64,000 bases of DNA, taken from Eutreptiella sp. 'Long Island Sound 2002' (taxonomy: Eukaryota > Euglenozoa > Euglenophyceae > Eutreptiales > Eutreptiaceae). Under the pieces are notes generated by a model. The model ran no database searches. It saw nothing but the letters and a program-made list of their open reading frames with translations, and was not told where the DNA came from. Positions within the stretch are counted from its first letter, which is position 1, and every line of letters begins with the position of its first letter. The position numbers were made by a program, and so were the translations under genes. Of this stretch, positions 10,255 to 21,275 are shown piece after piece. Where the stretch lies: the NCBI GenBank assembly GCA_964036045.1, contig OZ038380.1, positions 11,575,713 to 11,639,712 on the forward strand, read 5' to 3'.

Positions 10255-11000
10255 TGAGGGCGGTTCTTCTTCCACGGCAATTGGCCATCAAATGATTGCG
10301 AATGGGTATTCAATTAGGCCTCTATTACGCTGTGGCGCCATGCGATGACCCATTTTGAGGTGAATATGAGCCGACTCTGAGCTATTTTTTTAGCACGATT
10401 GTCCTAAACAAGCAAGACCATATCCAAAACCACCCGTTCCTCTTCCACGGCAATTTCTTATGCTTTGAGCAAGACTAGGACCCAACTCGGTCCTAGTCAT
10501 AGGTCTTGATTACCGAGCAAGGTTGCCCAATGGAGGTTTTACAGCACTTGTAAGGGTCCAAGGTGAGTAACACATTTTAGCAGCATCAGCAAGCAGCAGC
10601 AGCAGGCAGGCCGTGAATAATCTTTTTGGGAACACCATGGCTCCAAAGCGGCATCCAAGCAGCTCAAAACGACCGGAGAGCAAATGCGCATCACAGCAAA
10701 CAGGATTCACGCCATTTTGAGCCGTCTAGTTTGTTCTATGCCCAATTTAGCGTCCCAAAATGACCTTTTTTGCCTGTTTTCAGCAAATTTTCAGGACAAT
10801 CATCCTGAAATTTCAAGACAATCGCCAGTGTGTCCTGAGGGTGTCTCCAAGTGGGGCTGTTCTTCTACCACAGCGATTGGCCAATCAAATGATTACGAAT
10901 GGGTGTTCAATGAGGCGTTGGCCCACGCTGTGGTGCAACACGAGGACCCAGCTTGGTCCTAGTCCTAAGTCTTGATTACCAAGCTGGGTTTCGTGGTGGA
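10255..11000 (+). repeat. Local direct duplication R5 with an inverted-repeat hairpin
   Basis: The segment CATCAAATGATTGCGAATGG...GAGGACCCAGC...GTCCTAGTC...TCTTGATTACC appears at 10272-10530 and again at 10868-10990, diverged. In the second copy ACCCAGCTTGGT and ACCAAGCTGGGT form a perfect 12-bp stem around a 21-nt loop; the first copy keeps a weaker version. Between them, 10555-10740 repeats sequence from 7835-8010 and 8760-8850. This is nested non-autonomous repeat material without a coding region. Confidence 0.5.
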
Positions 11001-12076
11001 CAGGGGCATTCCAAATGTGGAGTGTAGCCCCCGAACCCCTTTGCAGCCGAAGCATGCCTCCCCATTTGAGAGAACACACACACGTGGAACCCGACACTGT
11101 CCCTGCCGGGTTTAAACCAACATTTATTGCTAGACTTTGGTTTGGTATGAGCAGGCACAGCAGTGTTTCTGCGCCACCTGCTGCCAGGTCTGTGTGTTGA
11201 TGCTGTTGGGACACTATTGAGAACTTAGACCTTTGGTAAAGCATCGGGACCCTGATCCATAGCTCCTGAAGTACCAGTGAGGCCACTGCGTGCCATCGAC
11301 CAGACCCCAGTGCAAGACCCTCATGCCAAATCCGGGTCCCACTCGCAGGTGCATCTCCGGGACAGACAAAAGGCGGGAAATCGGCAACACTCCAATAGTT
11401 TAGGTCAGGATGGCGCGTTGTTTCTTGTCCACGCGAAGCAACAACAATATCTGAAGTCTGAATATCTGAAGTCTGGACATCTCAAAGAGCAACCGCACAA
11501 ACCAAAGAATCAGGTAGCCTGAAGAAGAGGAAAGGTGCTGACAGTAACACCAGTGGAGCTAAAATGCTGCACTTCTAGCCTCTAACAAATTCATGCCAAT
11601 GGGTGGGAAGTGGCTGTGCCAACACGTGCTCCTACAGGGACAGCGTTCCTTGTTGCACCCTCAGATGTGAACTCAGACCTCCTTCCCAAGCAATCCAAGT
11701 CTCCCTGCACCAAAATCGGATCAACCCCACTGTACGCAAATGCGCATCCCCGCCTGAGACCCATGAACGAAGACCAAATAAAGTGGGGGAGGGAACGCAA
11801 CCGGGAACACCATCCCAGCGCCAGCAGTGGCTGGAACACACAACGTGTGATGGTGATGGCAGCTTGGCCTACCCCATGAGCCTGGAGACGCGTCCTGAAG
11901 GGCACAAGGAATGTTGTAGCCACGCAGCCTCTGCTGTGAAAGGCAGCGTGGCAGGAACTGTCCAATCGGTGTCAAAAGCTGCCTGTCCGCTTTTCATAAC
12001 ACACTAATGGCCGCTTCCACACAGCGCTCACCACAATGCTTCGACAATAACAGCCAGAATTCTGATGAGCTTCTAC
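11001..12076. other. Intergenic
   Basis: I see no supported gene, RNA or clear repeat here. Open frames at 11591-12007 occur on both strands with no protein-like pattern. Confidence 0.35.
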
Positions 12077-12660
12077 CCTTTCCACCCCTTGCAAACTCCC
12101 GGGTTAGCGCGCGACGGTCTCCCGGGTGGGGGGGGGGAGACGGTCGCCAAGTGACGGTCTCCCGGGGGGGGGGGGGGGATTGCAAGGGTATTTCAAGGCA
12201 AACTGTGGTACCCTGCACCGATGCAAGCAAGACTTGGGTGATTCAACCGCCACAGCCTCTAGCCTTCAGAGTTGAGCACTCTCATGATCCACCGGAGTGA
12301 CCCCACCAGGGCGTATGTACCGAATGTGGCAAAACTGCGGCCCATTTGGCGAAGGCCCCACAACAGTGGCCAACACATGTGCACCAAGTGTGCGTGAGTG
12401 GTACCGTACATGGTCACCGGGAGAAAACATCTCGGGTCTGAAGTAGCAACACAGCACACCCATACAACGCCTTTGGAGAGAGAATATCACAGAACACACA
12501 CAGGTGCTTGATTTGTAGTAATGGGAAAGCAATGCAAGGCCATGCGTAAACCAGATGGGCAACACAAACCAGCACAATACATGTTAACTAGAAAAACATG
12601 GAAGTGACGGTCTCCCGGGTGGGGGGGGGAGATTGCAAGGGGGGGGAGTTTGCAAGGGGG
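12077..12660 (-). mobile_element. Element E1: small inverted-repeat element with exon cargo
   Basis: The ends are C-rich/G-rich inverted repeats containing CCTTGCAAACTCCC, and an inner GCCAAGTGACGGTC motif lies at 12146-12159. Flanks are CTAC (12073-12076) and GTAC (12661-12664). The left module (to about 12230) and right module (about 12587-12660) match those of E3 at 60792-61470. The interior does not; it holds an SH3-like exon on the minus strand instead. The right module ends on the minus strand in CATGTTTTTCTAG, a good 3' splice site. Confidence 0.6.
12266..12437 (-). pseudogene. SH3-like domain terminal exon (cargo of E1)
   Basis: After an acceptor-like CTACTTCAG the frame encodes about 56 aa ending in a stop. 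It contains a FSPGDHVRYHSRTLG motif, an ATVVGPSP turn and a FCHIRYIRPGG strand. The pattern of alternating hydrophobics with G-D-x-V at the start looks like a small SH3-like beta barrel. I recognise the style but not a specific family. It sits wholly inside E1. A similar final exon (VPATIVGSSS...CVAIQYE) is at 20190-20313. Confidence 0.45.
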
Positions 12661-13095
12661 GTACAGGGTAGGTGCAACTCCATGGCATAATGGGGTAAAT
12701 GGAAAACCGGCGGAAACTGGGGGGACGGGGAAACCGGGGAAGGACTAGCGCACATTGGCCATTGGCACGAACCACCATGAATCAGTGACGCACAACCCTT
12801 GTGAATCAGTGATGAGGGTTAAGTTTGCTGAGATCCTCATGCCAAACTGTTTGGTAGTGCGCTTGCCATTGGATGTGAGACCCCTCATTGGAACCATTGG
12901 GCCCAGAAATGTTGTGGTGTGTAGGGCTTTGCGGGCTTGGTGGCGCTAAGCGAGACTCACAATGCAGGGAAATCAAAAGGAATGAATTCATTTGCAGAAC
13001 ATGCGTGGGCCATGCAGAACATACTAGGGATAAAAGGGTGAGGAGGGAGAGGTGGGCACGCATGCGCAGGCCATTGCATGAGACGATGCACCAGG
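12661..13095. other. Intergenic
   Basis: No supported gene. A CAGTGA(C/T) duplication (AATCAGTGACGCACAACCC then GAATCAGTGATG) lies near 12780-12815. Confidence 0.35.
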
Positions 13096-13099
13096 GGTG

Positions 13100-13165
13100 G
13101 CCGTGGTCCAGGGGTCAGCAGGCTTCCCTCGCATCCTGGAACGACGGGTTCGATTCTCGGGAATG
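13100..13165 (+). ncRNA. tRNA-like pol III promoter (probable SINE head)
   Basis: GTGGTCCAGGGGTCAGCAGG resembles an A box and GGGTTCGATTC a B box at tRNA spacing. A 4-bp T-stem (CGGG/CTCG) can form. The anticodon arm does not fold with a 7-nt loop, so a SINE head or decayed tRNA is more likely than a functional tRNA. Confidence 0.4.
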
Positions 13166-13629
13166 AAACACAGGTTGTATCAGGGTGGACCCATGACAAA
13201 CCTCTGGACGTCCCAAGTCCAACGCATGGATCAGCGGGGGCAGGAGGTCACGAGGGGACTCAGGCAGTCTTGGCACGCACACGACCACATCGCAGAGAGT
13301 CCCCTTGGAGAGCGGAATCGAATTTCCCAAAAGACTCGGAAATTTCACGCCCATTTGGGGCAGACAAACTGCTGCGGGGTCTGAACCCCCCCCCCGTCCC
13401 GGTCCTGCTCCAGCCCCAGTCCCCCCTCACAAGGGGCCAGCAGGCGCACTACAGGGGCAGTGGGCTGTGCAGCCGGGCAATTGGGCTAACATCCTGCATT
13501 GACAGGCGAAACTGCGTCTCGCCTCCGGCATTCCCCATGAACCCCAAACGGTCCTCCACAATGGACCATTTTTCCATTTGGAGCTGAGCGGCAATATGTG
13601 TAAGCACCTGCATCGAGCGATGACGCAAG

Positions 13630-13705
13630 GTACGCAGGGATTGAACCCAAATCGTGTCTTTCTGCGTGGTACATGTTTCCATCAGCTGTCGTCAGCTGGC
13701 CTGAC
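13630..13705 (-). ncRNA. tRNA-like pol III promoter, minus strand
   Basis: The minus strand has a B-box GGGTTCAATCCC (13637-13648) about 35 nt after an A-box-like AGCTGATGGAAACATG. A GGG/CCC T-stem forms, but other arms are unclear. Confidence 0.3.
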
Positions 13706-14880
13706 CCCTGCCCTGGGGCTGCAATGAGGTCGGGGTGCCATGTCCGCAGCAGATCCCAGCCGCGCCTGCTCCCCGGGCCCTTCACTGCCGACTGTCCCCC
13801 CGTTCGGTCCGCCGCCCATCAGCGCCGTCCACACATGCCCACCGCGCTCCTTTCCCCGCTCCCTCTGCTCCGCTCCGCTATCCATCTACTGCCTGGGCTG
13901 GCCCTCTGGCTTTGGGACCGGGTCAGGCGTGCATCCCGGTCGGAGGTCAGCCCGAGGCGGTGCGTGCCGGTTGCTGGCCCCATCGGCTCGCACCGCTTTG
14001 GGTCAGGGAGGTCCGTCGGGTTGCAGAACCCGGGGGGCACTGGTGGTCGTGACATACAAGCGGGGGGGTGGGGCTGCAAACCACAGTGCAATCGCAGGGC
14101 GGGGGCTACAGCAGGGCAAGAGCGTTCGCAAACCGGAAATGCTCGGTCCCGTTAGAGGCCCTTGCTCCCAACTTCACTGATGCATGCACATTGTGAGCTC
14201 TTCTATCTGTACATCCGATCTTCGTCTTGTTCTCCTCTAACCCGCTCTCCCTCTCTGTGTGTCTGACTTGCGTGTTTACGCTCCGCTGTTGGGTGGGGGT
14301 GGGCTGTGGTGGGGGGGGAGGTCCTGGCACTCACAATCGCAATAAAGGCAGGCACCCCCCGGCCGCCCGGAGGAAGCCTGGGCTATGGCACGCGCGCACA
14401 GGAGGCGGAGGGCACAAAAGCGCCGGAAGAAACAAGGCTCATCAGCGGCCTCCAAGACCATCGGCCCCTTTCTGTCCCAACCCAATGAGACGCCAAGACA
14501 ACCGGGGGATAGGACACCAACAGCGGTCCTGCGACAGCACGCAGCACGCTGGCACCACGGCGCTCATGAGTTCAGAAATACGTGTAGCATCCCCCCCTTG
14601 CGAGAGCAACATCAAAATCCCAAATTTTGAGGAAACAACACCTACTCTTACTCTGACAAGGGCATTGCTGTCGCTAGAGGGGGGGGGGGGGGGTTGGGGG
14701 GGGGGTACTCGTCACGACGACGGCAAAACGCACATGTCTCCCCCCCGGGGCCAGTGGCCCGAAGTGCTCAGGTGTAGTGGGCAGTCGTTTTTAAAGAAAA
14801 ATCATAAAAATCCACAAAAACATCCAAAAAAAGCCCCCCCCCCCTCCAGAGTACCCGTGCCCCGAAAAAACACGGCCCGC
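13706..14880. other. Intergenic, 3' flank of the CheR gene
   Basis: No gene is supported. Two long G-runs (14680-14706) follow TTCTGACAAGGGCATTGCTGTCGC-like sequence at 14656-14679. That sequence recurs at 30826-30855 and 57445-57470, each time before a G-run or GT-run, and marks a dispersed repeat end. TTTAAAGAAAAATC and poly-T/poly-C tracts lie just past the CheR stop. Confidence 0.35.
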
Positions 14881-17145
14881 TCACTGCAGCTTCCCACAGA
14901 GCGGAGGCTCGGGCACCAGCGCGCCATTCCCGAGGCCTGGGCCAGTCTTCAACAGCGGACGAATGGCGCCCAGCGGGGCCTTCATGCCACACGCCAACAG
15001 CCCCGCGGGGCCCGGGAACTCGCGCTGGGCGTGCACCAGCCGCTGCTGCAGCAAACTGGGCCTCGTGGCCAACAGCGGCGGGGGAGGCGGCCCCAGGGCC
15101 TCGACGCAGGCGTCCGCGCGCTGCTTCGGGTGCGGCATTGGGGGCAGCGGCTGCGGCCGCCGCAGCCCGCGGATGCCACTGCGCGAGACGCCGGAGCGCT
15201 GCCGCTGCACGTGCGCCGCGGCCTGCGAGGGCTTCCACGCGGGATCGCCGCCCGCGGCTTGGCCGCCGGCCTCTGAGGCGGGCGCGGAGGTGGGCCGCGG
15301 CCCCCGGCGCCGGAAGGGCGGGGCGATGCCGGAGGTGGGCCGCGACGGCACCGATAGCGGCGCGGGGCCGTGTTCAGTGGGCGTGGCGGCGACCGGGTGA
15401 GTCTCGGCGGACGCCACCGAGGCGGCCGATGGGAAGGGGAGGAGGGCCGACGCGGTGGTGGGGCTGCCGCAGGACGTCAGAGTGCCGGACGACGGAACGG
15501 ATCGCCCGGACGCCGGGGGGCTGTCGGACGACGCCGCGCCGTCCAGGGGGCCGTCAAAGGACAGCAGCGACGCCGGCAGGGGCCCAGTGTCGGCGGGTGC
15601 AAACGAGCGCGCGTCTCCCGCGGGCGGCGCCGCGGCCGCGGCCGCGGTCGCGGGCGGCAGCCGCTTGCGGAAAGAGAGCCGGGGCTTCGCGGAGGGCGGG
15701 GGCTGCGCCTCGGGCGGCTCCTCGCGGCTCCGCCGGCGCTCCGCCGCGGCGCTCATCCGCGCCAAGAACTTGCGCATCTTCCGCCTCGTCAGCTTCTTGC
15801 GCCTCTGCGTCCCCGTCAGCTCCTTCTCCAACTTCTCCTGCCGCTCGCGGGCCTGCGCCTCGTACGACTGCATCTTGTCGAGGAAGTTGGCCAGCCCCTC
15901 CGCCGTCAGGGCCGGCACGCGGAACTTCGCCATCTCCAGCTCCTGCGCCTGCACCTGCGCGAGCTGCAGCTGCTGCAGCCGGGAGCGCGCGTCCTCCGCG
16001 ACCCGCGCCATGCGGCCCAGGAACTCCTGCAGCTCCTCCGGGTTCATGCGCGCGCGCTCCTCGTCGTACGCCGCGTGCGTGTCGCTCAGCTGGAACACCA
16101 GCCGCCGCCGGGACATGGAGTACTTGTGGGGCTGGTTGTGGCACGCGGCCAGGTACGCCTCGAGGGTGTCGTACCCGCAGGTCCCGGTGCACTCCATCCG
16201 CCGGCCGCAGCACCCGGCCTCCGGGGACGCAGGCGGCTCCAAGGCCCCCACCAGCGGTGCTGCCGCGGGGGGGGGGAGGGGCGCGTCCCGGCCGTGCACC
16301 CGCTGGTAGATGTGGATGCCGTGGCCGAAGCCGATGGACGCGGTGCACTTCTGCAGCGGCAGCGAGGCCCACTGGCTGGGCAGGTTGTCCTTGCCCCCGA
16401 TCACCAGGTAGCCCCCCACCCGCAGGCACCGGAAGACCATCTGCTGCAGGATGGCCCAGGCCACGGCGTTGCTGCAGTACAGGAACGCGGAGTACCGCGC
16501 GAGGATGAGGTCGAACGTCGCGTCGGGCACCCCCTTCTCGGCGTCCTGCGTCTCGAAGTGGACCTGCGCCGACAGCTCCGGCAGCACTTTGTAGACGGCG
16601 CCCTCGCCCTTCGCCCCGGGGCGCTGCTTGTCTTTGGCGTTGCGAGCGGGGCGTTTGGGCGCGGGCTGCAGGGCATCGGCGACTGCGTTCTGCGGGTCGT
16701 CCGGGGCCCCTGCAGAGTCGGGGCCTTCAGCCTCCCAGGGCTCCTGCAGAGGGGCGACGGCCTCGGGGACGGCCTCCTGCCGCACAGCGTCCCCTCGCAC
16801 CTGGAAATACGTGTCCAGCCATTCAGCGGGCATTTCCACGATCGCATGGGCAGTGTACTCCGCCGCCTTCGCAGTGGCGATGGCTGATGCGTCGATGTCA
16901 GTGGCGTACATGTCCAGGCGCACGTCCGGGAAGTACGGGGCCAGGTCGTGCTGCCACAGCATTTGGACTGTGTAGACCTCTTCGCCCCCGGCACACCCGC
17001 AGCACCACACGTCGATTTGGGAGTCCCGCTTGGCAGCCTTGCGTTTAGCCAAGTTGTACAGCAGGTGATTCCCCATGTAGTCGAACGTGTCATGGTCTCG
17101 GTAGAACCGTGAGTAGTTCTTGTACCCATTCGCCAGGTAGGCCAT
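14881..17145 (-). CDS. CheR-type SAM-dependent methyltransferase with coiled-coil tail
   Basis: A 754-aa intronless frame. Residues 12-290 resemble the CheR methyltransferase fold, which in bacteria methylates glutamates of chemoreceptors: SRFYRD at 12-17, the SAM loop DVWCCGCAGGEE at 45-56, ATDIDASAIATA at 81-92, FDLILARYSAFLY at 211-223 and LRVGGYL at 241-247. A low-complexity insert (about 117-186) splits the domain. The usual N-terminal helical domain is missing; an in-frame TAA lies 30 nt before the ATG, so this start is the best without an unseen upstream exon. Residues 311-323 are Cys-rich. Residues 370-475 are coiled-coil with three FLxRM-type repeats (374, 420, 459). The rest is a Pro/Ser/Ala-rich disordered tail. 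The eukaryotic substrate is unknown; a ciliary or scaffold role is speculation. Confidence 0.85.
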   Translation of the reverse strand: MAYLANGYKNYSRFYRDHDTFDYMGNHLLYNLAKRKAAKRDSQIDVWCCGCAGGEEVYTVQMLWQHDLAPYFPDVRLDMYATDIDASAIATAKAAEYTAHAIVEMPAEWLDTYFQVRGDAVRQEAVPEAVAPLQEPWEAEGPDSAGAPDDPQNAVADALQPAPKRPARNAKDKQRPGAKGEGAVYKVLPELSAQVHFETQDAEKGVPDATFDLILARYSAFLYCSNAVAWAILQQMVFRCLRVGGYLVIGGKDNLPSQWASLPLQKCTASIGFGHGIHIYQRVHGRDAPLPPPAAAPLVGALEPPASPEAGCCGRRMECTGTCGYDTLEAYLAACHNQPHKYSMSRRRLVFQLSDTHAAYDEERARMNPEELQEFLGRMARVAEDARSRLQQLQLAQVQAQELEMAKFRVPALTAEGLANFLDKMQSYEAQARERQEKLEKELTGTQRRKKLTRRKMRKFLARMSAAAERRRSREEPPEAQPPPSAKPRLSFRKRLPPATAAAAAAPPAGDARSFAPADTGPLPASLLSFDGPLDGAASSDSPPASGRSVPSSGTLTSCGSPTTASALLPFPSAASVASAETHPVAATPTEHGPAPLSVPSRPTSGIAPPFRRRGPRPTSAPASEAGGQAAGGDPAWKPSQAAAHVQRQRSGVSRSGIRGLRRPQPLPPMPHPKQRADACVEALGPPPPPLLATRPSLLQQRLVHAQREFPGPAGLLACGMKAPLGAIRPLLKTGPGLGNGALVPEPPLCGKLQ

Positions 17146-17689
17146 GGGCCCCGCGGGAAAGCGCGACGCGGCTTATGGAAGTGGACGGGACCTCAACCGC
17201 TCCACGCGCATACGGCCCCACCCACTCCGCGCTTGTGCAGATGACGCAACAGCAATTAGTTGTGCATGGCGATTCACAAGACTGGGTACAAGAGGAAGAA
17301 GTGCGCTCAGCCCATTCAGATCAAACGTTCGCGCAAAGGTGCAGATGACGAAGGAACGCATACCCCGCAAAAACCTGGCATCCAAAGCCGTTTCAAAACT
17401 ACACCATCGGTGCCCCGAATTCAGGTGCAATCATGATTCGCACTGCGACCCGCCACGATAAGTCTCCCCCCCACCAGGGTCCTCGACACCCTGACCACAA
17501 TTCACACCTCAACAACACCTTCCCTACCCTTGAATGCAATCATCTCTCACGCCCTGCAGCTCTTCAAATCCCCCCTGGCAGTCCTGGGGTGTATCGCTGT
17601 GTGCAGGGTACGAGGCAGACCCAATCTCCTACACAGCTGAACTGGTGGCCTTGCTCTCACCACCACCACCACTGCCGCCGCCGCCACCG

Positions 17690-17731
<42 letters not shown>

Positions 17732-19840
17732 ACATTAGCAACGACAACAACAGCACCACCACCACCGCCGCCACCCATAACAAATCAGAGCAGGAGGAAA
17801 CACCGCGTACCTCCTGTGTATGTGGGGCCAGATGGGTTTGCCGAACTGTCTTTACCAGCCTCCGCTTCCAACCTGTCTCCTGATCAAGAACGTTTGCATT
17901 TCGACTGCCAAGGACCTGTTGCGTCTGTTTTGAGCTCCAAACACCCAGTCAGACAGACCAAGAAGGTACACAGGGTCTGCTCGTCCATTCAGTCGAGAGC
18001 TTGAGTGGGCAGAAGGCCACGTGGGCATTCGCAACAGCGAGGGGTCTGACCGCTATGCCATGCCAGGCATCACACTCCCCCCCCCGCGCCCCTTCGCCCA
18101 TGGGCACCCACGTCGCCGGGGGCCATGATCACACGGTGAACAGCTCCCCGCCCCCCACACAAGGTCCGGAGACACACCCTGTTCCCCTCCCACACGCACG
18201 AAGCTCTCAACCCCATCTCATGGGGCCCCCTCCGTTGTCGCGCCTGGCATGGCATGGGTGTCCGGGCCACGATCCCACCTGGGGTACAAGCACTAAGCTT
18301 CGTGTTGGGGGGACGACCCCCCCCCCCAAGCATTCGTGCACACACCGCTCGCACAAGACACAACTTCAGCATACACCGGGTCCTTGCCTTTTGTACAGTC
18401 AACATGGCTCCCGTTTTGGCCTAACCATTCTATAGCTGTCCGATGGAGGGCCGCCGCCGCTCGCCAGGACCTCCACATTGCCAGGTGTTTGTCCTAAAAT
18501 CCCTCTACCAAGCACTATATGGAGGCACGGGCAGTCTTAGGGCTGTCGAGAAGGAAATTGGCAGTGCACCGTAACAGACAGGGTGACCGGCCCGCCGTCC
18601 CATGCCCTTCCTTCATCGCCCAAGAGAGTGTGTGTCTTTCCAAATGATGATTGGCACGCCCCCTTCCCTCTTTTACCAGAACCCCTCCCCCTTCTGCTCC
18701 CCTGCCCTACCGATTCCCGCACAACCACCACCTCTTTCCCTCTTTACTAGAGACATGCCAGCCCGCATGGAAGCGACACGCTGCAGGCAAGCAACAACAC
18801 CAGCACTCCCAGACAAATCTCCACAAACGGACAGATGGTCCACTATTTTGCCGCACAGCCCCCCCCCTCTTCCCAAGGGGGACCTGGATCGTCAGCTTCC
18901 ACTGTCCTACATGGATAGTGCCTGGCTTCATGTTTGCCCTGATGGAGGCACGCTTAGTGCGCCCTAACCCCTTCAGCTCTGCGGGCCTCTCCCAACCTGT
19001 TATGCTACATATAACACCCCCACCCCCCCGCAATAATTCCGTGCCTCTGCCGCCCTAACCCTCCCCCCACCCCCCGCATCAGGACTGGTGCACCTTCACA
19101 AGTAACTACATTCCCACTTGAATGACCCCTTTGGGCTTCACCCCAGTTGCCTCCAACACCTTTCAAGGACTGTGTAGATCTTGTGAATGTCTCCGCCACG
19201 CTTTCAGGCGCCCCACCCCCAGGGCCTTACACCCCACCACCTTACCACACCACACGTTTGCGCTGCCAACACCCACACCCTTTTTCCTGGTCCCATGTAC
19301 CTTGTCATTCTGCTTCCTTGATTTTCCCTCTAGGTTTTTCTCCCGTCTTACCAGTTTACTATTTTTGGGCCAGCATGACTCTCAGGCCCCCTGTGCATGT
19401 GGCAAGCCCAACGAACAACACCGAATCCCAGAGTAGACCACAAAATGGGATGCGAAGATTGGGAAGCGGGCAAAGGGAGTGCAGCTCATGCGGCATCCTT
19501 CAGCCCCGCAAGGGCTTGCGTGCCACTGCCTCCCACATAATTGCTGCTAGAATCCAGAGCGGCATCACGCAATGCTTGCACACACAAACCCCTCAGCATC
19601 ATCACGAAGCCACTTAGCTTTGGTACAGCAGTGTAAATATCGCCGCTGCAAGAAGATTCCACATTCAAGTACTCACATGGCTGCATGCTGCCATGCTCCA
19701 GAAATCAGAGATGCAACATACCGTTAGGCAACTCAAGTAGCTGGTCTGCAAACACAAAGCCAAACCCCACACTGGCAAACAAAAATTTTCAGGCCCCCAA
19801 AATTGGCTAATTTCTGCGGAGATATGTCAACCCCCCCCCC
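17146..19840. other. Intergenic with a GCC/CCA microsatellite
   Basis: No gene is supported. A (CCG)n/(CCA)n microsatellite runs over about 17659-17776 and creates a polyproline ORF on the plus strand. The rest is pyrimidine-rich on the plus strand from 18600 to 19400, without a protein-like frame or a clear RNA. Confidence 0.4.
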
Positions 19841-19844
19841 CCCC

Positions 19845-20520
19845 CACGAGGGTGCTGAAACGCACCGCACACCACACCGCGTCAGAGGACACAACGCTTT
19901 AGTGCATGTACACCCTTTCAGAAGGTAGGCAGGGCCACGGTGGCCTAAGGGGTTTGCATGCAACAACGGTCTCCTCCACCCCAAAGACCTCATCCCTACG
20001 GTGTTGATGGTTGCAGCTGCCCATACCCCCTGCCAAGGAGGCCATTTTGCTTGAGATACAAATGGGGCCACGGCTCTCACGACCAATAAAAAAGAGATGT
20101 AATGTGTAGGAAAAATTCTGCATGTACAGAAATAGACTTTTCCGGGTTTGGTTTCAAGAGACATAACCATGTGTAGAAGTACACATTTACTACTCATATT
20201 GGATTGCCACACAATCCGCCTTTGACGATGAGCCCACAATGGTGGCGGGCACACGCTCGTTGGTAGGCGCCTCGAAGATAGTGCTTGGTGCCAACAGTTC
20301 AGAATTCATTGATCTGTCCAAAAAAAACCACATTGAATCGTGTGCATCATTACCACTTCCCCCCAGATAATGCCCCCCAAAGCGTGCTTTACCCACACAC
20401 ACAAATAGCATCACCCAATAATTGCATACAGTGCACATTGGCCACATTTCAGCAACTTTTAGTGTGAGCATGTATTGTGTGGGTGCCGCGCTGACGTCGC
20501 ACTGCGCGCCGCACCACACG
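19845..20520. repeat. Dispersed repeat R6, copy 1
   Basis: It shares GAGGGTGCTGAAAC, CACACCGCGTCAGAGGA, GTACACCCTTTC, and later TTTCAGCAACTTTTAGTGTG, GCTGACGTCGCAC with 57505-57840. The copy here is longer and includes the SH3-like exon at 20190-20313. Confidence 0.65.
20190..20313 (-). pseudogene. SH3-like terminal exon fragment
   Basis: After a strong acceptor (TTTTTTTTGGACAG at 20314-20327 on the minus strand) the frame encodes about 40 aa ending NERVPATIVGSSSKADCVAIQYE-type residues and a stop. The VPATIVG and CVAIQY segments align with ATVVGPSP and FCHIRY of the exon in E1. The upstream exons were not found, so it may be a stranded exon inside repeat R6. Confidence 0.35.
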
Positions 20521-20905
20521 GTCAGCACCCCCCATGGAATCATTTTGTTGTTATCTACAACCAAGAAGGTGCAACTCAGACCAAGCTGAAATGTGCAAAT
20601 TGGGCACTGACGTTGGGAAAGAGGATTCTGTTGGACATATGGTACTAATTGTTGGCAGCACCTTGCCTCCTTGACACGCTGTCGGATTTTTGGTGGACAG
20701 GCACTATTTTATTTTTATAACAAGCATGATTGGACTAATCTTCAGTTCTACAGTTGCACAGTGATTCTCATAGACAAACCAAGCAAAAACAAACAGACGA
20801 CCCAACTTCAAGCATCGTGTCTCGGCCACATGCACTTTCACAAATTATGAAATGCGCATTAAATATCTTCCGTTCCCCGTCGAAATTGAACATACACCAC
20901 ATTTA

Positions 20906-21272
20906 GGGGGAATGTTTGCCCGGCGCATGCCCGGCGCGCTACCTTTGTATTAAGTATCCTACTTCTAGCCCCAAGTTTATCCCCACCTCGGGAAGTCCCC
21001 CAAGTAGACTGCACTAGACCGCAAACCTTCCATGCAAGGCACCTTGCATAGGCCGAAATATGAGAATTCAAGCCCACACAAAATGTCACACCCACCACTT
21101 CCAACCACCACCCTTGCCATCATCATACACCGGGTGCAAAGGATGGGCCAGATTCTTAGACACGGCGCAAAGGTACTCCAGATTGTTCGGTGAGGGGGGG
21201 CAAAAACAGGCACGGGTGCGGAATGGTCAAAAAAAGATGCCCAGCCCGCACCCGGCGCACTAAAACTGCCCC
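20906..21272 (+). mobile_element. PIF/Harbinger-type MITE with TTA target-site duplication
   Basis: A 367-bp unit starts GGGGGAATGTTTG and ends TTTTAGTGCG-like sequence in inverted form, with GCCCGGCGC-rich subterminal stretches. It is flanked by TTA at 20903-20905 and 21273-21275, the 3-bp duplication known for PIF/Harbinger elements. The first 150 bp match 31137-31265, where a larger element with similar ends holds a Harbinger-like transposase fragment. No ORF is inside, so it is non-autonomous. Confidence 0.65.
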
Positions 21273-21275
21273 TTA

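Noticed and set aside
15138-16887. Two long plus-strand ORFs (456 and 505 aa) opposite the CheR gene
   Set aside because: Arg/Ala/Gly-rich shadows of a GC-rich coding strand, with no domain pattern.
17534-18004. Polyproline protein of 156 aa
   Set aside because: The open frame follows from the CCG/CCA microsatellite; flanking residues show no conserved pattern.
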